The notes beneath the pieces were generated by a model. The model was not told where the DNA came from and did not search any database. It saw only the letters and a list, made by a program, of their open reading frames with translations. A stretch of 64,000 bases of DNA, from assembly GCA_000320545.1 (NCBI GenBank), contig ADNK01000870.1:124001-188000 (forward strand), written 5' to 3'. The DNA is from Bigelowiella natans CCMP2755 (lineage: Eukaryota > Cercozoa > Chlorarachniophyceae). Position numbers and translations under genes: made by a program. This document shows, piece by piece, positions 26,952 to 37,477 of this stretch (positions are counted from its first letter, which is position 1; every line of letters begins with the position of its first letter).

Positions 26952-28097
26952 GTAGTAGTAGTAGTAGTAGTAGTAGTAATAGTAGTCACATCTTCATCAT
27001 TATCGTAATTATAATAATCACTATTATCATCAACGTTCATTATCATCTTACGATCACTATCAGAACATGCTCCTCCTTCTTCATCATCATCATCTTCTTC
27101 TTCTTTTTCCTTTCCCCCTATTCTCATTACCGTCCATGGAAGCTGATCTCCTTTTGGATCTTCTGCTACCGCCTTTCTGCCATCTAGATTGAACCATCGT
27201 CCTGAGATGGGATCCATGACGACCTACATACAATAAGATGTGTATATATAATTTATGTGTGTGCGTGTGCATACATCTATTCACAAGAGCGACGAGGTAA
27301 GTATACTTATTTTCTTCCTCAACATTCAAATTATGGCCCAGTGATATTGGAGTTAGAAAATTATATCGTACAGAAAATAGCGATGATGATGATGATGATG
27401 ATATCTACCATGGACGGGAAAGCTGAAACTTTATAAAACTGCATAATGCGTTGCCTGTTGTTGCACAATAGATCACAGCAGCAGTCATCATTTAAAACCA
27501 CCAGTTGGAATACTACTTCAGAGCATAGCCATATTATCACCATCATCAACATCCTCTTCTCACCTTAGTTCGTTTTCAGAAAAAGGAACAGCAAGAAAAG
27601 GCATGCGCTGAAGGTAAGAGTCAAAGTCTCTCGCCGTACGACAGCCACTGATGAATATGCATTGCACAGGTTTATTGGCTGCCTTCATCGCCTCGTAACT
27701 AGCGATCAGTTTTGGAGTAAATGCCTTGCAAGGGCCGCACCTTTGAGTCATTATTCAACGGGAGGGGGATGATAACATGAAGCCTTGAAACTATTGTCGA
27801 TTATTTTTTGCGGAGCTGAAAGAAATCTAATGGTTTGCATCTGTTCGATTGATCTCAACTATCTGTTTAGGCTTTCTAGAGAGCACAATATTCGGTTTGG
27901 CTATTTGCCCCCCTGCCAGATTGCCTCTTAATATTTTTTCTGAGCCTACTACTTAATCACCAGGAAGCGGAAAAATAAAGCAGGATGGCCTCTGGCGGTG
28001 CTGCTCCTTCTTCTCCCTGCAGCAGGTCCGTGAAGGAGATGGTACGTCCAGTTCGATCTACAAGGCCCTTCGCCTCTCGAAGCGGACTATCTTCCAT
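4933..28097 (-). CDS. Giant multidomain protein: thioredoxin, UBA, DUF3638-type NTPase, EF-hand, RanBP2 zinc fingers
   Basis: I read the whole reverse strand from ATG at 28097 to the stop at 4933 as one gene with several dozen exons. The first exons (28097-27961, 27740-27564, 27454-27409, 27223-27131, 26857-26754) rebuild a nucleoredoxin-like thioredoxin with an intron inside the W-CGPC active site. Later exons join in phase at most junctions checked, for example 25612-25204, 24862-24646, 24403-24233, 23917-23793 and 23354-21453. The order is: thioredoxin; unknown conserved blocks; second thioredoxin fold; UBA; a long DUF3638-family region with Walker A (MGAGKST) and Walker B (LILDEVD); a second NTPase-like half; paired EF-hands; three zinc fingers. 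Expected size is roughly 5,000 residues. UBA and NZF-like fingers suggest ubiquitin binding; the rest is inference. The 26.75-26.3 kb stretch is unresolved, so a split into two genes is not excluded. Confidence 0.7.
5364..5394 (-). repeat. (CAC)n / (GTG)n triplet run in the last intron of giant gene
   Basis: CAC run on the plus strand between the exon with zinc finger 1 and the terminal exon. It sits in a repeat-laden intron that also holds GTA/GTT runs near 5600-5650. Non-coding by position and by lack of protein-like flanks. Confidence 0.8.
6122..7111 (-). other. EF-hand pair exon of giant gene
   Basis: One exon block coding CFRFINCDFFYDDTELLML, an Arg-rich segment, then two EF-hands. The first loop (DTVGDGRLYETE) is nearly canonical and the second (DKDNDGQISKYE) is fully canonical DxDxDGxIxxxE, so calcium binding is likely. 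A charged helix rich in Lys/Glu follows. A weaker EF-like motif lies upstream around 7.7-7.9 kb (FQLLDFENKNYMNANNV), where the loop is degenerate and carries an acidic insert. The 3' limit near 6.3 kb is uncertain because the last translated residues look intronic. Confidence 0.7.
11601..13340 (-). other. DUF3638-type NTPase core with Walker A and Walker B (giant gene)
   Basis: Exons here carry NPFLTEKNIKLILRMTIGF, then RQMIMGAGKST ending at a GTATGC donor, then VVGPMLSLILADGKSLV in the exon starting near 12620, and further on GVLILDEVDLLLHPLRSE in the exon near 12005. These read as P-loop (GxGKST) and DExD-like motifs of an SF2-style ATPase. The spacing is typical of the large fungal and protist DUF3638 proteins. 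The Walker A motif is cut by an intron right after its threonine. The last exon of this block ends PHIVLLDTAW near 11605. Motif calls are seen directly; the family name is from memory. Confidence 0.65.
21453..23354 (-). other. Large exon coding redox-dead thioredoxin fold plus UBA domain
   Basis: The longest exon of the 5' half, about 634 codons. After a helical start (ERKELKDCIWASMEMK) comes a thioredoxin fold: LVVIDFFSAKSKECKEMTP, then HVRSFPTFKFLYLD with the cis-proline. The usual WCGPC is replaced by SAKSKEC, so only one cysteine remains and it cannot form the normal redox pair. About 60 residues later AMQLMAFGYEKLAVDWALR and NNNMQAAAEKLMD give a UBA domain. A charged and Ser/Ala low-complexity stretch follows (22.2-22.4 kb), then a well-conserved block running to TFNNALSQEDSEYY. 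It splices in phase 2 to the next exon (EYLLSALTAPYMRIP), a characteristic stretch of DUF3638-family proteins. Confidence 0.65.
25113..25161. repeat. (AT)n microsatellite in an intron of the giant gene
   Basis: Uninterrupted AT dinucleotide run of nearly 50 bases. It lies between the exons ending at 25204 and beginning at 24862, in an intron of over 300 bases that otherwise also holds (TAC)n runs. No coding signal is present in this intron. Confidence 0.9.
25204..25612 (-). other. Conserved exon of unknown domain in giant gene
   Basis: Single exon of 136 codons joined in phase to the exon ending LQKFATEL (donor GTAAGTGAG). It has a beta-rich look, with GGWQDTDSGHCIMHVLKR, FSLSIHNLGKGIKFH and FWYMFFKIHV, followed by FYDVLYPHLLGMPF. 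Similar blocks precede the ATPase part in large DUF3638-type proteins as far as I recall, but I cannot assign a fold. It ends at a CAG/GTCGTA donor at 25204. Confidence 0.5.
27131..28097 (-). other. Nucleoredoxin/tryparedoxin-like thioredoxin domain exons (N-terminus of giant gene)
   Basis: Four exons give a single thioredoxin domain of about 150 residues. A beta strand LLYFSASW ends exon 1 at 27961, and exon 2 opens with CGPCKAFTPKLIASYE, so the intron splits the tryptophan just before the CGPC redox pair. Then follow FISGCRTARDFDSYLQRMPF, LAVPF, the YKVSAFPSMVVMDP strand with its cis-proline position, and a glycine/aspartate turn DGRKAVAEDPKGDQLPW typical of nucleoredoxins. Both active-site cysteines are kept, so disulfide reductase activity is plausible. 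Splice phases 2, 2, 0 and 0 all agree. Confidence 0.8.
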
Positions 28098-29270
28098 GGT
28101 TGGAGATTCCGTCGAAGGACTGGGGGTAGCGGAGATGCCGTCTCACCGGTATCGCTTTTTTGCGAAAGGAATCCCGATAAATCACGGAAATAGAGGGGAA
28201 TTACTCGCAGCGACAAACTCAAAATTGATCAGTAGCTAGGTGTTTGTCCGGAGCATTTTCACAATCGGTGATGCAGTCTTCTTCAATCATTCTTGAAACA
28301 ATTCTTCTTCTTCTTCTTCTTCTTCTTCTTCTTCTTGCGTCTTCTTCTTCTTCTTCTTCATTGGTGCCAAGCTAGTCCACGTTGGAACAGCTTCACATTG
28401 AAGAAGTTGCGAGGTCGATGATGAAAAAATGATCCTCGATTGTTGCGCCGAGCTAGCGAGTCGCGTTTGTCTGCACGCTTGCTCTTGCATGCGTGTGTCG
28501 TGGTGAAGGAAGTTTCAATTGAGGAGGAAGTTTTCAGATCTGCGCCATTGGTGCACGCTGGTGAACGAATTGAACACTCACTGGGTAAAGGATCTGCGCC
28601 ACTCCAGTCTGGCATGTGACGTGGTGCACGTTGGAGTGCATCGGAGTGACCAGTGGAGCACAATTGCTAGATGAGTCAGTTTGCGATGCACGCGTGCCAG
28701 ACAGGTGTGGCTTGTGCGACAAGCGTTCAGCGCACAACCGCCAAGAGCAAAGCACACACGTCTGGACGTGGGTGTCACACTCGTGCACTTGTGGTGCGTC
28801 GTCTGGGTGCGATGTTCAGACGTCCCAGCACCAGAGCACTCGATCAGCACGTCATCATCTCGAGATCTGCGCATGCTTGCTCGGTGTCGTGCATGCATGC
28901 ACGACTAGCTAGCTAGACAGATGGTGACATGACTAGCTAGCTAGTGTGACAACACGTTTCTAGATCTAGAGACTTGCAGATGAGATCTAGTACACTAAAT
29001 GTACGTGACAACAACGCATGACACAGCAGCGAGCATGTGTGCATGGCTAGCTACGTTGTCAACGGCATGGGCAGACTAGCTAAGATCAGGCATATGTGGA
29101 TATCAAGACATGGTGCTGTGTCTGTTGCATCTGGACATGCGTTGTGTCAGCAGCAGAACAATGATCACGACCACAGATTTAATTTGCCAATGCTCAGTGA
29201 TACGATCGCAGCTTAGCTCATTGTGCTACAGGTAGAAACGTTCTTGCTTCATCTTTAATTATCAATCGAT
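28098..29270. other. Spacer 5' of giant gene and 3' of the membrane-protein gene, palindrome-rich in its right half
   Basis: Head-to-tail spacer. A (TTC)n run fills about 28302-28359. From about 28440 to 28900 the DNA is GC-richer with many TGCACG/CGTGCA words and open frames on both strands, but none has a protein-like composition or a plausible splice partner. From about 28880 to 29200 GCTAGC, CTAGCTAG and TCTAGATCTAGA palindromes are dense. The promoter of the giant gene should lie in the left part, near 28100-28300; no core motif was identified. Confidence 0.6.
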
Positions 29271-30832
29271 TCACCGTGGGCGTCCATTGTGTTGTCGCGC
29301 TGTCCTTCTATCCGAATACTCATGGGCTTGATAAGATCTTGGCCTAAAATCCCTCCGCCGTTTGGTCCTATCATGACCTCTCAAACTAGCTGATCGCCTA
29401 CGTCGTGATGGTGGTGGTCCACTTAAGGCAAATCTTCGTCGAAACTGTGGTCTTTCTCGAAATGATTCTGCAAAATGTCAAAAAAAATATTTAGTTTTAG
29501 CACAGGTCAAGCATTAGCTATTACTCATTGGAAATGAGGTTCTGTTTCGAATAAGTCCCCCCTTCCATTCCAGTTCCTCGTCGCTTGCTTCAGAGACTGG
29601 ATCATTTGAAGAAACAAAAGCCATTTTGCTGCGCAAAAATGTGAATCATATGTGAATATCATTCAAGAATTACCAGGAAATAAGACATTATTACCTGTAG
29701 CTCCATCGGTACTTGTAATCCCGGAAAAGTATCTCGAACGGCTCCAGCAACTTGATCACCGCATCCCGTCGCTCTTTCAAATATGAAACTACAAACACTC
29801 TCTTTTTGTTCCCATAGATAGTGTTGTCTTCGTCGACATAGACATATGTAGCATACGTCTCACACATCTTTCTCCAGCATTTCATACCTAAGTACGATAA
29901 ATACAACACAATCAAAGGATTTTTGAGTGATGTAAGAAAAAATCGTTCGTACGAATTTATTTTTCTTCCTCCTTGTGAGGTGAATATGCGAGTATTTACC
30001 TCGTCCATGTATGAATGGAACAGCTGATGCAGGAATATCTGCAAAATCTACAAAGGGGTGATTCAGAAAGTCTGAACTGTTATCTGTTGTGAGCATCCAA
30101 TTATCATCGAGCTCTTTTGACGTGAAAAACGATAATATCAATATCTTCATTAGGTTTCTCTGGATCAAAGTTCCTACAAAAATCCTAATTTCAGCGCTAT
30201 TACAGAATCTGATAAAATAATATTAAACCGTTTATTACGACGCTTGTACTGTGACGGCTATCTGGTACGAACAATTTACACCCGCAAGCGGCTTCCATTC
30301 TTTTCATAGCAAACGCACCGCTCCTAAGACATCAATATTTTTTTTATCATTTATTTGGCAGCCCAAATCAAGCTTAAAGTGTACGTTAGAGCTTTAAGAG
30401 TACGTTAGAAGCTTGGATACAAGGGGTTTATTTATCGTGAAACGCTCTGTTTGCCAATCGCTTAACGCGTAGATCTGGGAAGAGTTCATGCCAGAAGGAG
30501 CTACCTTGCCATCGGTTCGATTCACTGCCACACACACACACACACACACAAAAGATGATGTTATTATTGACAATAGGTAAGTACCACGCCGATACAAAGG
30601 CTACGTGAGGAGTGTTGTGATTTTACATCTTTATCGTACACGAGGAGAGGACGTTGGAGAGCTGTTGTTTCTGTTTGAGTGATGGCTGCTGTGAAGCTTG
30701 AGCAAGCTTCCTTTCTTGCTGGTGGTAACTTACTCTGATACTCACGATCACAGCTAGAACCAAACAACATGCCAAGGAGATAGATACGATTTTGGGAGAA
30801 TGATATCTCCCCCTAGATCCGCCCGTGCTCAT
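29271..30832 (-). CDS. Unrecognised signal-anchored protein with Arg/Ser-rich C-terminal tail
   Basis: Starts at ATG 30832 with a short basic N-terminus and one hydrophobic segment (IVSISLACCLVLAVIVSI), which suggests a signal anchor or leader. The second exon junction is unclear. Later pieces join in phase: WQTERFTINKPLVSKLL, then SGAFAMKRMEAACGCKLFVP (reminiscent of a KH-type RNA-binding fold), then LTTDNSSDFLNHPFVDFADI, then MKCWRKMCETYATYVYVDED, then VVSYLKERRDAVIKLLEPFE. A GTAATA donor and a GCGCAG acceptor link this to a final part that is acidic (EASDEELEWKGG) and then Arg-rich (FRRRF, PPPSRRRRSAS, DRTKRRRDFRPRS), ending in TGA at 29271. The tail could instead be a separate small gene starting at the ATG near 29632. 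I do not recognise the family. Confidence 0.5.
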
Positions 30833-31314
30833 GAAATGCTCTTGCCAACTAGCCCATTAGTTTTTACTGGTTGTTCGCGATGTGAATGAGACTTTTGGGC
30901 TTCCAATCCCCTACAAGCAGGTGGTAGATATAAATCTATTACTACTAACAGCTCCACATCCTTGTTGCTGCTACTTCCACATGTACGTGCAGGAACTGCA
31001 TCATCATCATTTCCCGACGACGGCAAGCTTTGCTTGTTTTCTTGTCGCAGCAGGCGGCGCTCCGAAAAATTAATGTTTTAGAGCGGCAATAAACTCCCAA
31101 CAACCATCAGCATTCATCATCTTTCTCGGGATTATGTCCTCACCATTGCCAAAGCTATCCACACGTCGTCAACTCGAACACCAGTGGTTCAAAATGAGAG
31201 CCTCCAATATTTCGCTTGCGACAAGGTATCATGGAAATATGTGTGCTAAATCTCATGCATTTATTCATTTTAATGCTATCATTTCTGTAACATAAAGCCT
31301 TACAATCATAAACA
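30833..31314. promoter_or_regulatory. Divergent promoter spacer
   Basis: Head-to-head spacer between the membrane-anchored gene (-) and the small basic protein gene (+). About 480 bases of ordinary sequence with no repeats, no palindrome cluster and no supported coding frame. It presumably carries both promoters; no element could be named. Confidence 0.4.
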
Positions 31315-31995
31315 ATGTACGCTGCCTACCCTACCCCCTCGCCTCGGCGCATCCCTATCAAGACTGTTGCACTTCTTTGTGCAGTCATTTTGGGCATCGT
31401 TGCGAGCTCAATGTTGATATTTCGTGAAGTTCAAGGTACTAGATGACTGTGAGGTTGATCGAAACACTGACAGAGCTTGTCGTGAAGATTGTAATCACTG
31501 ATAAATTTCTAGTGATAGATCTGCATCAATACTACAACATTGAATCATCCCTCTAGCCATATGAACAGAATTACACGCTCGCACCATTTTTTATTATCAA
31601 AAATCTTATTTTTTATGTTCTAAAATTATTCAGGCTCCTTAGCTGCGCCTGCAGTCAGAAGCATGCAAACTAGTTTCACACGCCCAATGATGGCCATTTC
31701 TGGTCGACCTAGGTATCCTTTGCATAAGCTTACCCCATGAAGCAAACTTAATACGTTGAATCCTATGGCTCAGTCTGGCAGTAGATGCAACCTATGTGAT
31801 GTGGAAAGGAGCTAAGAAAAAAATGATGAAGAGGTAAATTTTGTGACCAAATGAACTCGGGCTTCGACTAACCAAAATATGATTTGCAGACCTAAAAAGA
31901 AGGGATACGACTCTCGAAGAACCCCACCTGTTTACGATCAACTTCCGCAAGCTCCACCTCAGATGGTGGTGGTGAAGGCCGCAAAAAAGGATTAG
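31315..31995 (+). CDS. Small basic protein with hydrophobic leader, possibly plastid-targeted
   Basis: Four exons (31315-31435, 31634-31712, 31774-31833, 31890-31995) give 121 residues with consistent phases. A short N-terminus ends in PRRIP, then a membrane-spanning or signal segment TVALLCAVILGIVASSMLIF (about residues 18-37), then a Ser/Ala/Arg/Met-rich stretch (SLAAPAVRSMQTSFTRPMMA) that looks like a transit peptide. The mature part is strongly basic (WKGAKKKMMKRPKKKGYDSR) and Pro-rich (TPPVYDQLPQAPPQ), ending VVVKAAKKD. Size and charge would suit a small organellar ribosomal or nucleic-acid-binding protein, but I see no family match. The signal-plus-transit layout is typical of nuclear genes for complex plastids; that localisation is inference. 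Confidence 0.65.
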
Positions 31996-33376
31996 AAAGA
32001 AGTTATCGAATTCGTGTCACTAGTCATTACTTTGGTTAAAAATGTGTAGTAAGTGATGATTAAATTTATCCTGTGTGGTACAAAAAATGCATGCGAACAC
32101 AACATCACATGATATGAAGCATATTGAAACTAGTCTGATTTAGAGGTACGTATGCAATATAAGTATAGGCGGATAGCGTACCTTCACAAAGTTGATGCCT
32201 CACTACTATGCTACGACTAGACAGCCATGTGCTAAGCATGTGTGTGTACGTATAACAATAGTGTACTCCATGCACCTACGGTGGTTCTTGAATTTGCTTG
32301 CGCGTACATAGAAATGCCATGCTAGCAAGCATGCATGGCACTAGGTGCCAACTATCTAGCTCTAGAGCTACACGTACGTAATACGTACAGAGAGCTAGAG
32401 AGAGACTACTGAAGTCATGATAGCTGCATGTCAAGATGGGTTAAGCGTTTCTAGGTTTATATACGATCGACGAAGCGATATGCGAAGCTAGCAGCTAGCG
32501 AAGCTGTCACACAACGTAACGCACGTCACAGCTAGCTAGCTAGATACAGCATGCCTGTGCATGGGCGCACATGTATACGCATATATTATCTAGACGACAT
32601 CTAGACATGCATGTATGTCACGTACGTGTACATCTCTAGCTAGACACATGCATAGATAATAACATACAGTCTATATAATCTATGCTAGCGCGTACACGTA
32701 AATATATCTATAGGCGTGCCGTGCTCTGCTATAGTTTGTTTCTAGACAACCTAGACAGATAGGATCGGTGTATGATCTAGTGATGCTTGCAGGTATATAA
32801 TTATGCACCGACACAAGTTTTTTAAGATCATCATCGATACGATGCTATTTCCAGTAATGCATAAGGAAGTATTGCCTCCATGCCAATTTGCGGCTAGCAG
32901 CTCATGTCATCGCACTTAAAATAATCGAGTTCTCTGGCCGTGTATACTTATTTCCATAGTGTCATACCGACTGAAATCTTATATAATGATAACCAGAGTA
33001 GATGATAATAAATACAATTGCGAAGAAGACATTTCTGACGCATATCTTGAACATATCTAGATATATGATACTATAAAAACGAATTTAATCGTTTTCTTCT
33101 TATTTTAAGTTGGTAAGCAGAAGGCTATTGTTTATGGTATGCTAGAACTAACCATGGTACTAAAATGCATTCTTATCTTGTAGGAATACACTATATCAAT
33201 GAAAAAATTAAAGTGCAAATGCTGCTATTTTTCAATGAATTAGAATTTATTGTTAAAGCAACCCAGACATAACAGTAAGCTGATTAGTCATGAGCGACCG
33301 GTTGCATCATTCAAATCTTGGATAGAGTTAGAGAAATTATTAGCATAATTTTTAGGAGCAATAGATTTCAACGTCG
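31996..33376. other. Palindrome-rich convergent spacer
   Basis: Tail-to-tail spacer between the small basic protein gene (+) and the RabGAP gene (-). From about 32120 to 32770 it is dense in palindromes: GCATGCATGG, ACGTACGTAATACGTAC, GCTAGCTAGCTAG at 32531-32543, TCTAGACGACATCTAGA, TGCATGTATGT. The right part (32800-33300) is AT-rich and plain. No coding frame longer than noise is seen. Confidence 0.7.
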
Positions 33377-34506
33377 TCAAATGCTTTTTCGATGTGCACG
33401 TTTCTCTCCAGAATCTCCCTCAAGCATGAACTAGATGGTAAATTTCAAAAACTTAAATGAGTACATGATGAGCCTTCCACAAATATGATTGATTGTTCTT
33501 TTGTCACCTTATGAACGAGTCTATCAAACCTCTTTGATGTAAGCTGAATCCTGTTAATGTTTTCAAACAACGCGGCCTACAAGAAGATGAATCCCCATAA
33601 TTAGGAATATATATTCGTTCCATCGCCATAATTAGGAATATACGTATATATTCGTTCCATTGGCACGACGCTTGAAAGTACTACCTCGTTTATATCCTCT
33701 GGTGGACGATTCAGGATCGACAGACAATCCTCGAAACTCTTCGTGAGAAAACTTTGCTGAAGACGATGATTTTGGTAAGAATGTGATGGAAAGTCAACAG
33801 GAAAGTTGGTAGTATTGGTATCGTCGTTATTGTTATACCCCAAATAGCCTTAGAATTCCCAATGCAGTACGGAAAAGGAATACTTGACCGTGGAATAAGA
33901 AATTATCCCAGATTCTATGTGCAATGTCTATTGGAAGAGACCGACTGTATATCGTTAACAACCTGATGATGTAGTATATATCATTGTATGGGCAGACAGT
34001 TGATTGATGGAAGAAGAAGAAGAAGAAGAAGAAGAAGAAGAAGAAGAAAAGTGCAATTGACGACGTGACGACGAACAGCAAGGTGTGTGTGTGTGTGTGT
34101 GTGTGTGCGTGTGTGTGTATGCTGTGCATATGTATATGCCAGTGTTCTTGGAGGTGTGTATGCTGTGTATATGTATATGCCAGTGTTCTTGGAGGTGGCA
34201 AGCAATGATGACAATGGTGGTGGTGGTGGAATTATTAACCATTCGTATAAATACATCCCGGGCTTGATTTCGATTTCTTCAAAATGATCGTACAATTTGG
34301 GAAGTTTCTCCTTCATCAAAGTCTAGAAAGAAAGAGAAACACAAGTATTGCGATGATGAATGGCATGACATGACTGGCTCAGATCAGAAAAGAATTAATA
34401 CAGATAGCACTTACAACGATAACGATTGATGACCTGGTAGACTTTGAGATGAGTCTCCATTTTGTCGACGTCCATACGAAAAAAAGCGAAATATATATCC
34501 TGGCAG

Positions 34507-34540
<34 letters not shown>

Positions 34541-35071
34541 GAAATCTATGATGTGTAGTAAGAGAGCATGTAAGCTGTAGGACCTGATTCAGCAAATTGG
34601 CTAAACACTGAAACGCGTCTTCGGTACACATATTCAACAGCAAGATAGCAGCTAGGTACGACATTCCCTGTACATATCCGACTGGATGATAATGAAGAAA
34701 GAAAGAAAGAGAGAGAGGGAGAGGGAGGCGGTCATTCAAATAATGTATCTAACAACTACTCTGTAATAATAAATATCCAAAGCAGCAAGTGCAGTGAATA
34801 ATAATACCGTCGGGTCGATAACATACGTAAGCCTGCAACACTTTTAGCAAAGGCTCATGGAGAGGCCCCTCTTTATGAAAGAACTTTAACTGCGGAAACG
34901 TTCTTGGTATATCCTTCAAGGATGATGCAATCGAAACAGCAATAAGAGGAAACGAGAACAAATTTAACGATGAAAGAAGCTACAGTTTGAATAAAGAACA
35001 AGGACAAAGCGGGCGAAGAAGAAGAAGGGAGCTAGCTACTTTTGATAAAACCTCTATATCGTAAGACATCA

Positions 35072-35103
<32 letters not shown>

Positions 35104-35806
35104 ATAGAACAATATTTATGTTTACTACCGCCCGTATGATCCGCATGCTATCTTCTCTCGATGCATCATCATCGTCGTCATCTTCTTCTTCCTTCTGCTT
35201 CGAGTCGCTTGATATTGGAAGCTCTGAAGAGCCTCTTCTTGCCCTTGCATTTGCCTTTTCAGATGCGGCAATCTGCTCACCCCAAAGTTTTCTTCCTCGT
35301 TTGACATTGATTGAGAAGAGTTCTGGAGTTATCTTAAGCTCATTTCCAATGATGGCCTGAAAGCACAAGAACAAGAACAAGAGTGAGTGAATAACCAATA
35401 CGACAGACTCTCTCCTGGAACATGAAGCAGCACCTTCCATGCCTTTCCACGAATACTGCCTGGAATACCCTTCCAACACAGCTTGTTTACTCTTGATGAT
35501 GTAGCCATTTGGGGCCGTGTTGGTCGTTTCTCCAGAAGCTGCTGCCATTCTTTCTTACGCCTTGTTTCGGATGCCTAATGAGTGAGTGAGTGAGTAGTGA
35601 GTGAGTTGGTTAATGAGTGGGTGAACAGTGAGAATAGAGACAAATTGACACACAACATCAAGTGAAATTACTCGCGGTCTATAGTAAATTACCTCTCGTT
35701 CATCCTCTTTAGCATCAGGTGATTCCATAGCTTGATGATTGAAGAATAGTTTGGCCCTCTCTGCCATGTTATTCATCTGCAGAGAATAGAGCGGGCGACC
35801 AAATGA

Positions 35807-35861
<55 letters not shown>

Positions 35862-36650
35862 TGAATGAATGGATGAAAATCACCGGTGCAAGCATAAGGT
35901 CGAGATTGAATACCTTCTTTGTGACAGCAGTTGCAAGATCTGAGACTGACCATGACCGCTTAGTTCTTAGCGTGCTGCTACGGCTGCTTCTAATAATGGT
36001 TCAGGAAGAAGAAGGCATACGTTCAGTTTACGCTCCCTCTGATTCAATGGCGATTGATTCAACTAATACTGATTTATTACTTGTCTGTTGGAGATTCAAC
36101 CAATACATCATCATCCTGTTGGTTTTGCGTTTGAATATCTGCTACTGTGGGACTTCCATTGTTCATTTTCTTCTTCTGTGACCTTCCATCATCTTGACCC
36201 TCGTTTCCGCTGGGAAGTGAGGGTAACGGGGTGTTTTGTTTTTTAGGTGGGGGAATGTATGAGGGAGTAGGAGAGGATGAGGATGAGGAGGAGGAGGAGG
36301 CAGGGGTCTTCATAACTTTGTCTTCTGTTGCTATGGTGGTGGCATCGTCCACTTGTGTAGATTTTGCTTCTGGCTCGGTACATTCTATCTCTTTCATTTT
36401 TTTGGTTTCTTCTTCCACCACTGTCTTGGGCACCACCAACACCTCATCATCTTGGTGTTTCGATGATGATGAAGCTGCTTCTTCAGGCTTTTTATATTCA
36501 ACAAATTAGATCAGCCATCATACTTCAAAGAATTTAAATTTTCGTTTTGACAACCTTTGCTGCTTTCATTGAAAAATGCAGCTGCAGCTTCTTCTCCTCC
36601 TTCTTCGTCTTCTTCTTCTTTTTCCTATAAAGGGATGATGATGTTGTCAT
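33377..36650 (-). CDS. TBC domain Rab GTPase-activating protein, TBC1D12/14-like
   Basis: Stimulates GTP hydrolysis by a Rab, so it ends Rab signalling on membranes. Exons: 36650-36555, 36487-36081, 35989-35914, 35776-35693, 35574-35434, 35356-35129, 34913-34808, 34681-34584, 34499-34434, 34322-34240, 33962-33839, 33756-33685, 33576-33508 and a short last exon. The N-terminal third is polar and low in complexity (Lys/Glu, Ser and Pro runs). The TBC domain begins at [16 protein letters not shown] and [15 protein letters not shown]. It has the arginine finger motif IxxDxxR (IRADIPR, across an intron) and the glutamine finger [21 protein letters not shown] and [12 protein letters not shown] follow. 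The match to TBC1D12/14 is close. The last exon and stop are uncertain (33377 by phase; another frame ends at 33352). The target Rab is unknown. Confidence 0.85.
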
Positions 36651-37477
36651 GGCAGCCCCAATTTCAAACCAAAGGCAGACGGAGCAAAACGTACTATCTA
36701 CCCCAGTGACGAATGAGACAGAGGATGAAAGCAGATTAGGTTACCTCCCACTTTCGAGTGTATCTTCTTTGAGGCCGTTTATTTACGATCGTAGGCCTAC
36801 GTTAAAGTTTTTAATATAAGAATATCCTCGAAGCAGATTTACTTCCACCGTACAATCGAGCGCGGAGGGGGTAAACTTACAATAGACATTTATTAGTGAC
36901 AACCTTAAGCTCCTGGCAAGATAGGGATACTGCAAGTGTATTATTTAATGGTGGAATACACAGCGCGTTACGTTATCTACTTTCCAGCCAGCGCTCGTCG
37001 CCAATCAGAAGCGTGACCCCGGCACCACCACCATTCAGTGGAATTGGCACGATTAATCAATGAATGGATCTAAAGAAGAGTGCGATTTTATCCCTGCGAC
37101 TTCGTATTTATGCCAAAACCACCAATAAATCCGCGTGTATTCACCTTCCTGGGAGAATGATATCCGGTATTTGAAAATGTTATTGGATCATTCTCAAACA
37201 GCGTTTATTTGCTATTGAAACACATGCCATTTTTTTCCATTTTGAACCAAAATCTCATGTCTTTTGCCTCAAAAGGAAGGAGACTCTACTTTCGAGTTTT
37301 TTCGGCCTTCCGTCCTCAGTTTGTCAGCTTGCCTTTTTCCTTCCGAGGAGGGGGCAGACAGTATCAACCGTGTGATGTTGCCAAAGAACGAACAACGATC
37401 ATAGAGACAGCAGCCATCACACGAATATCTTGTAGAGCAACAATCAGCCCGAAACGAACTGATTCCAACGCTTGTGC
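36651..37477. promoter_or_regulatory. Divergent promoter spacer between RabGAP and TsaE genes
   Basis: About 830 bases between two divergent starts. Plain sequence without triplet runs or palindrome clusters. An open frame from 37209 overlaps the TsaE leader in another phase and looks less protein-like than the chosen frame. No core promoter element was recognised. Confidence 0.4.

Noticed and set aside
27985-28239. Plus-strand open frame with a protein-like start
   Set aside because: It is antisense to the first exon of the giant gene. The minus strand gives a thioredoxin strand that splices exactly onto CGPC, which explains the openness of this region.
28440-28900. Several overlapping open frames on both strands
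   Set aside because: Composition follows GC-rich TGCACG/CGTGCA words, residues are Cys/His/Arg/Thr-heavy without any motif, and no splice partners were found.
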